From Metellina segmentata (taxonomy: Eukaryota > Arthropoda > Arachnida > Araneae > Tetragnathidae): a stretch of DNA of 64,000 nucleotides. How positions within the stretch are numbered: position 1 is the stretch's first letter; each line of letters starts with the position of its first letter. Positions 9,706-19,429 of the stretch are shown one piece after another. The stretch covers positions 51,684,744-51,748,743 of the forward strand of contig OX375877.1 of NCBI GenBank assembly GCA_947359465.1. The letters are read 5' to 3'. Below the pieces are notes generated by a model. It had not been told where the DNA came from and did not search any database. It saw nothing but the letters and a program-made list of their open reading frames with translations. Position numbers and translations under genes: made by a program.

Positions 9706-11421
9706 ATGTTACTTAAGGATATTGACGTAATTAATAAAACTGTGAAGGAACAAAAATCCTCTACAGTTAAATTACTGGATAAATTAATTTTTCAAAATGG
9801 AAATACCAGATTAAATCGTAATAGAGTTTTAAATTTTAATGGCTTTACATATGAAGTTGGGAATGTCCAGTTTGTAGCTCGAGTAAAAGAAATTTCAGAA
9901 CACTTTAGATTAGCGGAATTGATTAAAATTTGTGATGTTTTAAACATTTCAGCAGAGGGTGAAAAAGAGGAAATTGCTGATCATATTGTTTCGTGCTTAT
10001 GTGATTTCGAATTTCTTCGGCATTCGTTAATTACCGAAGACATTTCAGAAGACGAAATTAATGACGACACAGAACAATCTGTAGTTCAGTCTGAGTCCAC
10101 AAACAAAATTATTAATAACGAAAGTGGTACTCAAACTGAAACGGATAGTGTACAACTGTTAAGTAATAACGAAAGTGGTACTCAAACTGATACGGATAGT
10201 ATACAACTGTTAATTAATAACGAAAGTGGTACTCAAACTGAAACGGATAGTGTACAACTGTTAAGTAATAACGAAAGTGGTACTCAAACTGATACGGATA
10301 GTATACAACTGTTAAGTAATAACGAAAGTGGTACTCAAACCGAAACGGATAGGGTACAAATGACAAGTAATATAATTAATAAAGATGGTTCTTTAGAGCA
10401 GGACAAAAACACTGAAAAGCAAGATAATTCTAAAAATGAAAAGGTTAATTCAAAATCAAAAAGTGGGTTGATTGATACAGGAGACTTAACACAAAGCGAC
10501 CATGAAACCAAAAGCGGTGATAACGCTAGTGAGATTGGTTCCAAACTAGAAAATATTGATCTACAATCGAGATTCGACATAGGAGAAAAGAAAATTCTTG
10601 TAAATTTCTCTGACATTGAAGCAGTCATACCACTCTTTAAAGGGGAAAGACATGAAAATATATCACACTGGATTGAAACGTTTGAGACTCATGCGGAATT
10701 ATTTGGCCTATCTCCGTTTCACAGATTTTTGTTCGCCAAACGTTGCCTCAGAGGAAAAGCATTACTGCTCATTCGCAGTGAAACTTCAATCAACTCATAT
10801 GACAAACTAAAAGAATTATTGATTGAAGAGTTTCAAATGAATTATAATGCTGCGGAAATACATGAAATCCTTCAAAAACGTACAAGGAAAAGTAACGAGT
10901 CACTACAAGAATATTTTTTAACTATCAAACAAATCTCTGCTCAAAGTAACATTGACGAGGGCGCTTTGATGACGTATATTATCAAGGGAATAAATGACAC
11001 AGCGCAAAATAAAGCAATTTTGTATGGTTGTCAAAATTTAGTAGAATTTAAAAATAAATTGAGAATTTACGAACAAATTAGTAAAGACATAAATAAATCT
11101 AAAGCTCCATTTAATAGGGTCCCCTATGCAAATAGTAAGATGGATAAACCGAAACCTGAAATCCGTTGCTATAGTTGCAATCAAATAGGCCACAAATCTT
11201 TCGAGTGTTGTAAAGACAAAAATGTAAAACTTAAACCAAAGTTTTATGGTAACACAAAATCAACAAAGACTCCAACTACGCATGCAGTACAAGATTTGCC
11301 TCCCAACCCATGTAAATTTTGCGCGCAAATAGGGATTATGAACTCTTTTCATTGGGGATTTTCTTGTATCAACAGACCATCCACGTCTGAAACAGCGCCT
11401 AAGCCTCAAACCGAAAAATGA
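9706..11421 (+). CDS. Gag with DEK-like N-terminus and TQT repeats
   Basis: The 571-residue structural protein of the element. The start is the first ATG in frame (context AACCATG). Residues about 22-98 resemble the pseudo-SAP/SAP DNA-binding region of DEK, with NFNGFTYEVGNVQF then LIKICDVLNISAEGEKEEI. Residues 137-221 are five 17-residue repeats, NNESGTQTETDSVQLLS and variants. A charged, disordered-looking linker follows. The capsid region (retrotransposon Gag family) spans about 306-460 with IPLFKGERHENISHWIETF. A CX2CX4HX4C zinc knuckle lies at 488-501 (CYSCNQIGHKSFEC) and a second CX2CX9HX4C cluster starts at 536. It ends in UGA and the same frame stays open into pol. Retrotransposon Gag is certain; the DEK and LC8 readings are inference. 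Confidence 0.93.
   Translation: MLLKDIDVINKTVKEQKSSTVKLLDKLIFQNGNTRLNRNRVLNFNGFTYEVGNVQFVARVKEISEHFRLAELIKICDVLNISAEGEKEEIADHIVSCLCDFEFLRHSLITEDISEDEINDDTEQSVVQSESTNKIINNESGTQTETDSVQLLSNNESGTQTDTDSIQLLINNESGTQTETDSVQLLSNNESGTQTDTDSIQLLSNNESGTQTETDRVQMTSNIINKDGSLEQDKNTEKQDNSKNEKVNSKSKSGLIDTGDLTQSDHETKSGDNASEIGSKLENIDLQSRFDIGEKKILVNFSDIEAVIPLFKGERHENISHWIETFETHAELFGLSPFHRFLFAKRCLRGKALLLIRSETSINSYDKLKELLIEEFQMNYNAAEIHEILQKRTRKSNESLQEYFLTIKQISAQSNIDEGALMTYIIKGINDTAQNKAILYGCQNLVEFKNKLRIYEQISKDINKSKAPFNRVPYANSKMDKPKPEIRCYSCNQIGHKSFECCKDKNVKLKPKFYGNTKSTKTPTTHAVQDLPPNPCKFCAQIGIMNSFHWGFSCINRPSTSETAPKPQTEK
10114..10368 (+). repeat. 51-bp in-frame tandem repeat in gag, x5
   Basis: Five exact-length units (10114, 10165, 10216, 10267, 10318) encode 17 residues each. 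Variants alternate GTQTE, GTQTD, GTQTE, GTQTD, GTQTE, so a 102-bp dimer was probably copied. The fifth unit is the most diverged at its end. Each unit keeps an SGTQT[ED] core. Confidence 0.95.
11419..11421 (+). promoter_or_regulatory. Gag UGA stop, candidate readthrough site
   Basis: The codon sits in the context AAA-UGA-CAG. Gag and pol share this frame. The 33 codons from 11422 to the pol ATG at 11521 contain no other stop. No -1 frame option leads to pol: that frame closes within about 20 codons. Readthrough, or a rare suppressor, is the simplest way to make Gag-Pol. Reinitiation at 11521 is the alternative. Confidence 0.6.
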
Positions 11422-11520
11422 CAGTTAATCGTTTCTGGATATATAGTAAACAAAACGTACGTACATAATAAGATAAATATAAAAAATGAAAGCTCTAGTA
11501 AAAGTTTAAATAAAAAGTTA

Positions 11521-14500
11521 ATGTTAAATATAGATACGGGGTCAACAGTGAATATAATTCCAAGTGGAATTGTTTATAAACTAAACGTTCCTATCAGAAG
11601 AAATAAAGTAGTAAACGTGAGACAAACAAAAGGACTAATACAGCTTGACAAAACTTGCAATCTCAACCTCAAAGTTGGTAACATAGTTAAATCGGCTGAG
11701 TTTTTCGTGCTTGACACCGATTTACCGTATGCCCTCTTAGGTTTAAAGAGTTGTATTGATTTTCGTTTGGTAATTAATTGTGCGAACCAAGTTGTTGTGC
11801 AGTATGGGAGAAAACTGATCACTTTCTCTGGTTCTGAATGCAGCGATTTGTCTTTGCATATCCTACCTGAAAATCCTGTTGAGCAAAGTGTTAGTAACGT
11901 TAAAGAGAAAAATGAAGTAACTAATAAAAGTGTTAGTAACGTTAAAGAGAAAAAGGAAGTAACTATTAAAAGTGTTAGTGACTTGAAAGAAAAAACCGAA
12001 GTAAAGACAAAGAATAAAAATGTTTCTGAGACGGATTCTGATAATGGGTGCACACATTGTCAGATTGAAGTCGAAGAAAAAACGAAAGTAAAGGAAACTG
12101 TAGGAAATTCCGAAATAATGGAAATTTTAGAAGAATATGAGGACATATTTGCGAAAAATAAATATGATGTCGGGACAGTGAAAATAGAGCCCCAAAGAGT
12201 GAGATTAACATCAGATTTGCCAGTGTCGTTACGCGCATATAAAACTTCGCCAAAACAACAAGATGAAATCGATAGTCAAATTAAAGAATTATTAAAAGCT
12301 AATATCATAAAAGAGAGTTCATCTCCATATTCTGCGCCGGTAACACTCGTATATAAAAAGGATGAAAACAAAAAGAATAGGTTATGTATTGATTTCAGGA
12401 AGTTAAATCAAGTGACTAGGTCGGATGCTGAACCATTACCCCTGGTCGAGACATTAATTGATAAATTAGCACAAAGTACGTATTTTTCAAAATTGGACAT
12501 GGCCTCGGGATATTGGCATATCCCTATCCACAAAGATGATACAGAAAAATTAGCCTTTGCAACACATAATGGTCTGTATGAATGGCTACGTTTACCTTTC
12601 GGCTGGCGCAATGCACCCAGCATTTTTCAGAGAACTATTCGTCGAATCCTAACAAAATATAAAATAAAATTTGCTGCAAATTATTTTGATGACATTTTAA
12701 TTTTTTCTGATAGCTATTCGAATCATATCGACCACATTAAACAAATTTTTGATATTTGCAGGCAGGAAAACTTAAAATTAAAATCTTCAAAATGTTCCTT
12801 TTTACAAAAACAAATTCAATTTTTAGGATATGAAATTTCAAATGGGATTGTCTCTCCAGATAATAGCAACATTGAGGTTATTAGAAATTTAAAATCCCCA
12901 ACTAATGTGAAATCTTTACAAAGATTTCTGGGTTCAATTAATGTTTACCACAAATTTATAGATAAATATGCAACAATTAGACACCCACTGAATAAATTGT
13001 TAAAAAAAGATGCATCTTGGCAATGGACTGAGAAATGCCAAGAGGCTTTTGAAATGTTGAAAAGAACTTTAATTTGTAAGCCTGTGTTGAAAATTTTTAA
13101 TCCAAAACATGAATGTCATATTTTTGTTGACGCCAGTCAAACTGGTGTAGGAGCGGTTTTAAAGCAAGCAGATGTTTCTGGTGTCTTATACCCTGTAGCA
13201 TTTCACTCCCGCTCTTTAAAGGATTATGAAAGAAATTATGGTATAACTGAGCTGGAATGTCTCGCTATTGTGGATTCTTTAAATAAATTTCATCATTATC
13301 TTTTCGGACAAAAATTTACCATACATACGGACCATGCGGCGTTAGTTTGGCTTAAAAATGTAAAAAACTTAAAAGGAAGATTGTTCCGATGGTCCTTACA
13401 ATTAAGTATGTATGAATACGATATCAAGTATACAAAGGGCACCACAAACATTGAAGCAGATATGCTCTCTAGAGATATACCAGATGAAAATGTGCAAAAT
13501 GAAAATGTAAACAATATTGAAAATCAGGTATCGCATCTCTTGCAGTTAAGTGAAATTAGAGAGGCTCAAAACAATGACAATTTAACTGGAAAGTTTGTCG
13601 AAATTAATAATGTTTTATGCCTTCGTAAAAAAGGATTTACCAAAATTGTAGTCCCTTTTTCTTTAAGGCTTAAGCTACTCAAAATTGCACATGAGAAATT
13701 TGGCCATCCTGGTATTCAAAAAACAATTAATTTGCTCACCCCTGTTTACTATTGGCAAAATATAACTTCTGATATAAATAATTTCAATAAACATTGTCAT
13801 ACATGCCAAGTAAATAAGAAGCCCAGACAAAAAAGATTTGGCCTTTTACAATCAATGCCTCCTGTTGACAAATCATTTGACTTGATTGCAATTGACAGTG
13901 TAGGTGGTCTCAGCCACTATAATTCAACTAAAAAATACCTGACGTTAATTGTTGACCATCATACTAGGTTTATATGGGCTTTTGCTTCAAAATCCATTAC
14001 AACAGAGACGTACACTAACTTTTTAAACCAAATTTTTCAAACTCAAGTACCTAAAAGTATTCTAAGTGATAGAAATGCAGCTTTCACATCTTCTCATTTT
14101 AAAAAGTTTCTCAAGCATTATAAAGTGAAACAACTATTGACTACAGCTCATAGACCAGAAACTAATGGTAAAGTGGAGAGATTAGGCCAGACCATAATCA
14201 CACGTTTAAAATGTAAAATTAATGAAGCTTCTACAAACGTTCCATGGCCTAAGTTATTAAAAGAAGTAGCTCAGGAATACAACTTAACTCCACATTCAGT
14301 TACTACATTTCCACCTGCATATTTAATGTATGGCACAGTTCCATATACAAATCCCATAAAGGAAAATATTTACCCTCCAGTTGAAGAGGCTAGGAAAATA
14401 GCAGTTGAGAAAACAAAACAATATCATGAAAGGAATAAAGTACATTATGATGCTAGGTTTGTTGATGTACAGTTTACACCTGATGAGTCAGTTATTTATG

Positions 14501-14697
14501 AAGAATTCAAGTATCCAAATACTAGGAAACTATCTCCAACCTTTAGTGGTCCTTATAAAGTTATTAAAAAACTTTCTCACGTTAACTATGAAATAAATAA
14601 GAAAAATACTCACACTAAAGCACACTCAGAAATTGTACATGTTTCAAAATTGCGAAAATACCATGTACCAGAAAAATTAAAACTGAGTCATGAATAA
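11521..14697 (+). CDS. Pol polyprotein (PR-RT-RH-IN)
   Basis: 1,058 residues from the first ATG, but translation probably enters from 11422 in the gag frame, because that ATG lies only four residues before the protease active site DTGS (Asp5), too short for a normal retropepsin N-terminus. The RT core shows LCIDFRKLNQVT and the YFDD catalytic box (388-391). RNase H keeps all four acids (D537, E579, D604, D647). The integrase zinc site is H724, H729, C759, C762, and the catalytic triad is D792, D850, E886 with 35 residues between the last two. A GPY-type module (FSGPYKVIKKL) lies near the C-terminus. All visible catalytic residues are present. Function: protein processing, reverse transcription and genomic integration. 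Confidence 0.96.
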   Translation: MLNIDTGSTVNIIPSGIVYKLNVPIRRNKVVNVRQTKGLIQLDKTCNLNLKVGNIVKSAEFFVLDTDLPYALLGLKSCIDFRLVINCANQVVVQYGRKLITFSGSECSDLSLHILPENPVEQSVSNVKEKNEVTNKSVSNVKEKKEVTIKSVSDLKEKTEVKTKNKNVSETDSDNGCTHCQIEVEEKTKVKETVGNSEIMEILEEYEDIFAKNKYDVGTVKIEPQRVRLTSDLPVSLRAYKTSPKQQDEIDSQIKELLKANIIKESSSPYSAPVTLVYKKDENKKNRLCIDFRKLNQVTRSDAEPLPLVETLIDKLAQSTYFSKLDMASGYWHIPIHKDDTEKLAFATHNGLYEWLRLPFGWRNAPSIFQRTIRRILTKYKIKFAANYFDDILIFSDSYSNHIDHIKQIFDICRQENLKLKSSKCSFLQKQIQFLGYEISNGIVSPDNSNIEVIRNLKSPTNVKSLQRFLGSINVYHKFIDKYATIRHPLNKLLKKDASWQWTEKCQEAFEMLKRTLICKPVLKIFNPKHECHIFVDASQTGVGAVLKQADVSGVLYPVAFHSRSLKDYERNYGITELECLAIVDSLNKFHHYLFGQKFTIHTDHAALVWLKNVKNLKGRLFRWSLQLSMYEYDIKYTKGTTNIEADMLSRDIPDENVQNENVNNIENQVSHLLQLSEIREAQNNDNLTGKFVEINNVLCLRKKGFTKIVVPFSLRLKLLKIAHEKFGHPGIQKTINLLTPVYYWQNITSDINNFNKHCHTCQVNKKPRQKRFGLLQSMPPVDKSFDLIAIDSVGGLSHYNSTKKYLTLIVDHHTRFIWAFASKSITTETYTNFLNQIFQTQVPKSILSDRNAAFTSSHFKKFLKHYKVKQLLTTAHRPETNGKVERLGQTIITRLKCKINEASTNVPWPKLLKEVAQEYNLTPHSVTTFPPAYLMYGTVPYTNPIKENIYPPVEEARKIAVEKTKQYHERNKVHYDARFVDVQFTPDESVIYEEFKYPNTRKLSPTFSGPYKVIKKLSHVNYEINKKNTHTKAHSEIVHVSKLRKYHVPEKLKLSHE
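11887..12012 (+). repeat. 42-bp in-frame repeat in pol, x3
   Basis: Three units encode SVSNVKEKNEVTNK-like 14-residue blocks between protease and reverse transcriptase. They are Lys/Glu rich and probably form a flexible or helical linker. Confidence 0.88.
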
Positions 14698-15178
14698 TGT
14701 AATCATTTTTGAGTCTTACTGTTGTATTGCAAGTGTTTATTTTTGAATATTGCTGTTGTATATATTATAACAAGTGTTTATTTTGAGTATTATTTTTGTG
14801 CATTTGTGTTCATTTTTATTTGGCCCAACAGTGACAAGAAAAGACTTTTTTTTTCTTCCAAAAACTGTATTTATGCCACAAACAGAACAACCATGGTTGT
14901 TCCTTCAAGACGTCTTGTATTTACTGTGCTTCTCGTTTTTCTTGTTTACCTTGCATATGATGTTTACCTTGTATATAATATTGATACTGTATAATATGTA
15001 TGGAAAGTTTGTTGTTAAAATTTTTTACATGTAAGTGAGCATTCAAAAAGTTTTGAATGTTAGTTTTGTAAACAGAAGAGCTGGTGGATAGGTTTAATTT
15101 CTTAAATTTCCGATTAGGTAAATTAATTAGGTTTTTGTTTGTTTTGCTTTATTTGGCAGTGGGACCTTCTTTTTTTTT
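14698..15178 (+). other. 3' untranslated region of the LTR element
   Basis: T-rich sequence between pol and the polypurine tract. A 90-codon open frame at 14722 encodes hydrophobic low-complexity sequence with no recognisable domain and is not called as a gene. Confidence 0.6.
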
Positions 15179-15188
15179 GAAGGGGGGA
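15179..15188 (+). promoter_or_regulatory. Polypurine tract
   Basis: GAAGGGGGGA directly abuts the 3' LTR, preceded by a T run, as expected for the plus-strand primer of reverse transcription. Confidence 0.85.
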
Positions 15189-15600
15189 TGTAATATAAAA
15201 ATAATTTTATGTTAATAATTTCTAAAGTTCTAGTAATGCTTAATCCCTTCTGTCCCCTGTAGACAGGTCGAATTCCCTGTCAGACTTTGAACGTCCTCTG
15301 TCTAGAAGCATTGAGCCAATAAGAGTCATTTGTCACACCCTAATATGTGACGTAATATGCCGTTATAGGGAAAAACCCTTTTATCATCTCTTCTGTAAAT
15401 CCCCATTTAAATATCGTTGCACGCCTGTAATTTTTTTCTTTCTGATCAGTACCCTTCAATAACTATGTAACATGACCTAGTTCCCTTCCTGCTGGGGAAA
15501 CTGCCACGATGATGTTTTAAATAAAGACCTTTTGTTTAACTTCGCCTGCTTTCTGAGTCCCAATTTACATCATATCCAATTGTGTCCGGATGTTATTATA
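15189..15600 (+). repeat. 3' LTR
   Basis: Reads identically to the 5' LTR over 412 bp. The AATAAA signal is at 15520-15525. It is followed by TATATATATATATG, the other side of the (TA)n target. Confidence 0.95.
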
Positions 15601-15614
15601 TATATATATATGTA

Positions 15615-16190
15615 ATTTCCCAAACGTTTACTTCTATATCAAATGAGAGGAAGACATAAAAATTAAATTGTTAGAGAAAGGTCAGACCATTTACCCTCAA
15701 AATCTTATCATTTCCTTTCTAACCGAAACTACGCTGTAAACATTTACGTCATAAAGACACTTATCGTTCGCCGGGTATGCTTCTCAACCAAAGCTTGCGA
15801 CGAATGCTTTTTAGAACACAAAGAAGGCGACACATGATTTCGGGAAACAAAAAAGAAACCAACGACGGAAAACTCCACGAAAGCCATTCGTCTTGTTAGG
15901 GCTAAATTAATGAAGAGAAAATATGCGTTCACTGCTGGCGGAGATACGTTCCCGAACCTTCTTTTTCAGAATATATCTTTTTCAAGCGCTGAGTGAGAAA
16001 ATACGTTTCATTCCTTCACTAACACCAGAGCCCCTTAATGGATTTCTTTCGCGACAAACACGTTTTCCGAGACAAATCAGCGACGGATTTTCAGAAGACA
16101 TTTTGGAAATATGACGAATGAAATCATTTTTCTTGCTGAATCTTAAGACCAAATGCATTTTAGGTAGATTAAATGTAGTGCTGAGATAAA
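15615..16190. other. No supported feature
   Basis: Flank of the LTR element. No coding or repeat signature recognised. Confidence 0.4.
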
Positions 16191-16194
16191 TTTA

Positions 16195-16400
16195 AGCGGG
16201 GGTTTTATGGCGCAAGGTCTATATTGGACCAAGCTGTTCTGGACACAAATAATTTCAGTAATCAACTTACACGGACAAGGAAAGTTTTAATGACACAGAA
16301 ATACACCCAGGGAGGAGACGAACCAGCTCCGTCTACAACTCGAAGGTTGCTAGTGCAATGGGCAAGTGGGCATACCCATTGAGTCAAGACGGCCTCATTG
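16195..16400 (-). repeat. SINE-B copy
   Basis: Plus-strand phrase GGTTTTATGGCGCAAGG is the complement of the family tail. The tRNA-like head is at the right, with a B-box-like GGTTCGTCTCC on the minus strand. Confidence 0.6.
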
Positions 16401-16474
16401 AAGTAGGGTTACCACACTTCTCAGTTTGAAGGGAGCCTCTAGAAGGTCGGGGACGGTTGGTTGTTTTGTCCTGA

Positions 16475-16640
16475 TCTGTTGGTTGTTTTAATGGCGTAAG
16501 GGCCATATTAGGTCAATCTGCGCCATACACAAAACAGAAAACCGTCAAGTCATGGACACACAAGGGCAGATTTACTGGTAGAGGACAGAAATTAATCCAA
16601 GTGGAAATCAAACCTGCCTCAGGTCTTAAATACAGGGGTG
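16475..16640 (-). repeat. SINE-B copy
   Basis: Starts GGTTGGTTG, repeats TTGGTTGTTTTAATGGCG, then AAGGGCCATATTAGGTCAA and the AGTCATGGACACAC phrase shared with the copy at 985. Confidence 0.6.
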
Positions 16641-16904
16641 GATGCTGATATTAGATTGAATGAACATCTTTAGTTATTGTTCCCAAAGAGAAAGATTTGA
16701 ATAGAAATTAAACCAGTGGAAGTCTGCGCTCAAAATTCATAAAATAAAATTTTTGAAATTTGATAAATCAGACAATTTTTTTTGTTGAATCTTAAGATTA
16801 AATGCGTTTTAGGTTGCCTAAATGTATGGCAGAGACCTAATTAAGTAGGGTCACCATACGTCCTGGTTTAAAAAACGCTTCTCGAGGGTCCAAGATTGTT
16901 GATT

Positions 16905-17055
16905 GTTTCGTCCCGGTCTGTTGGTTGGTTGAGTTTTCATGGTACTAGGCCCATGTTTGGACAAGCTTTTCTAAATATAAGACAAAGTCAAGTAATGAAC
17001 CCAGAAGGAAAGTTTCATCGTTAGAAGAAATGAATCCAACCTACAGAACCGGACA
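16905..17055 (-). repeat. SINE-B copy, diverged
   Basis: TTGGTTGGTTGAGTTTTCATGG, then CATGTTTGGACAAGC and AAGTCAAGTAATGAACC are degraded versions of the family phrases. Confidence 0.5.
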
Positions 17056-17339
17056 CCGATCAAAACAAAAGCATCGACACCACGTTCTTTTAGATAATAT
17101 TTTTTAGGTAACATATTTTATTTTATTTATCGCATCTTCTCTTTTAATGTTGGTCTGGTAATTATTCCGATGGTTCCTTAAACATATATTATTGCATATT
17201 TGAAGGCGCTTTGCTTGTAACACTGACAAAATGCCGTACATTTTTTCTGTTCAGAAAATTTCTCCGTGCACCCAAACTGCTGCAGAAGGCTTTAAAAGTT
17301 GTTGTTGAAGTTAGTAGGAACAACTAAAAGGGGTGGTGA

Positions 17340-17610
17340 CGGTCAACTAAAGGATATTGGTGACGGTCCGGGATCAAATCCGAAAGGAAAATCAGGGGCA
17401 ATGCCTCGTCATTTTGAACCACAGTCGGATGACGCGATAACACCTGAGCTGGAACCCCACTCTCCAAACTTCCATACCACGCCAACGTGAGGACATTTGA
17501 GACCATGACTGATTTAACGTACCCCAGCACGCCGGTCTTTGGCTAGACCGAGTCTCGAGCTCGCAACCCTCCGGTTGCTAATTCATTGCTTTTTCAAGTT
17601 GGCCTTCCTA
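17340..17610 (-). repeat. SINE-A copy
   Basis: Body phrases GACGGTCCGGGATCAA, TTTTGAACCACAGTCGGATGACG, ACCTGAGCTGG, CCACTCTCCAAACTTCCATA and ACGTGAGGACATTTGAG occur in family order. The tRNA-like head lies at the right: the complement reads AGCAACCGGAGGGTTGCGAGC. The open frames across it are not genes. Confidence 0.75.
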
Positions 17611-17639
17611 TTGGTCCGAAGGCTATAGGAACAAGGGTG

Positions 17640-19380
17640 GATGCTGATGAGTATACATGTAATAAGTAAATAACAGTAATAATAAGTAAAAATTATAAAA
17701 AACATACTGTTTGAATATAAAGTTATGGCAATCCTACTTCTAAACAACGCAGCTTTGAACAAAACTAATTCGGTAACCCTATGTATAAGTAGACCAACAG
17801 AAAGATATAACAGGTCAAGGATTGTTCACGTTTAAAATTAATCAGAAATCTATGTATGTTAGTGTTTAGAACGTTTAGATCTACCATCTGATATGAGTAC
17901 TTAGTATCTGTTTAAGAGAAATTTTCAAGATAAATCTATTTTAAATTTGAATAGAAATCCTTTTCAGTTATTGATTTGCTTTATTATTTTACTATTTGTC
18001 TTTACTTTTTTTACAGGCAGTAAAGCCAAGATATTGTTTCTTTGATCTTTTATTGATATAATTATTCCTCTTTTGTCTTTACACTAGTGCGATGTGTTTG
18101 CTGATATACGTTTACTAATTTGATTTGGAATATTTTGATGTTTCTATTAATCTAATTATTCTATTGATATCTTTGTCTCATAAGTGATAATACTGCAAAA
18201 GTGGCGAGTTATTTTTTATTGCATACATGCGCTGAAAGATGTAATTTTCCTTTTGTGATGTACCTCTATAAAATCAATAACTCCAGCAGTATGAGTTAAT
18301 TCGAAGTGAATTCCTCTGTGTGATGTAGATTATAATCTACTCTTTAGTTGATTTTTGTTGACTCAAAAAATTAAAAGGTTGAAGAAGCAGATTTTGAAAA
18401 GATCTGAAAGTTTTTATTTCACATTCTTAGCAGTAATATATTTAAACTAGGTTTTTGTTTTCTTAATAGTTAGCAAATACTTCATGTGAGTTGGTAGTCA
18501 AAATTATTTAAACTTTACCCAATGTTGGTCAAGCATTTCGCCAATTAATGAACTTCTAATCTGAAACACCATTTCAATTTCTTAAAATTTTTTGACGCGT
18601 GTTTCAATAACAGTGGTCTCTCCTTTTCCCGAAAACCAGCGGATATTAGCACTAAACTGGACAGACAATTGGATGAAAAAAATAACCAAAACAAAGTTGC
18701 TTCTTTGAGCACAAATTTCCAGTACTGTGTTTCAAGACCTACATTTTTATCATTTTACAATCAAGGTTTTATTAGATGGAAATTAGGAAACTTAAAAGCT
18801 AATCATAAAGATTTACATTTAATGTTTTAAAAGGAATCGGAACCAAAATTTTAATATTGATTTTGAGATTTTATTTTTATTTTATACTTTTCCAAATAAC
18901 GTGAGCATTTTCCCAACTCTCACAGAAGATTTAAGGATATAAATAGAACCAATAAATTCAAATTTTTAACTCCAAGACCGATTTTTTGAAAATTAACATT
19001 TCTTGCTTCGATGCACCTTTCTAATCAACCATATTCACTTGGTAAATAAGACTCCAAACATGTTCCACAAGCATCATAAGTTGAACTTAGTAATCTCACA
19101 ATAACAATGTACTTGTTGGTTCCACCAACATCTTAGATTGTTTATACTACATTTATAAGTTTTTTTAAGAGCAGAAAACAGAAAAACTTTTGGATTTTCC
19201 AGCTAATTTTATAAAAGCACGCCAAGAAATATAACGCAACACTACTAAATCTTCATGCCAGTATGTAGGTAAATATCTACCGACCAACACAAAAAAAAAC
19301 TTTCGGTATCTTCAGTATATTTAAATGAAAGAAGTATAGAATTTGGTAAATCAGTATCGCAGCATTTTACCTTTCTACTC
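17640..19380. other. No supported feature
   Basis: Long AT-rich stretch with no open frame of note, no repeat ends and no recognisable motif. Confidence 0.4.
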
Positions 19381-19429
19381 CCCTTAAATTCCAGATGACC
19401 AATTGCGAAACGTCACTTAAATTTTAAGC

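Larger units (their letters stand above)
8464..15600 (+). mobile_element. Complete Ty3/gypsy-type LTR retrotransposon
   Basis: A 7,137-bp element bounded by 412-bp direct LTRs and flanked by TATA inside a (TA)n tract. It contains a leader (8876-9705), gag, pol and a polypurine tract directly before the 3' LTR. Domain order in pol is protease, reverse transcriptase, RNase H, integrase, the Ty3/gypsy order. No env-like gene is visible: the 14722-14994 open frame is short, hydrophobic and low in complexity. LTRs read as identical and both main frames are open, so insertion was recent and the copy may be active. No chromodomain follows the integrase. Confidence 0.96.

Noticed and set aside
11574..12253. 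Minus-strand frames opposite pol (up to 159 codons)
   Set aside because: They mirror the Lys/Glu repeats and codon bias of pol on the other strand.
14722..14994. Possible env gene after pol
   Set aside because: Only 90 codons, T-rich and hydrophobic throughout, with no signal peptide plus ectodomain layout and no cysteine pattern.
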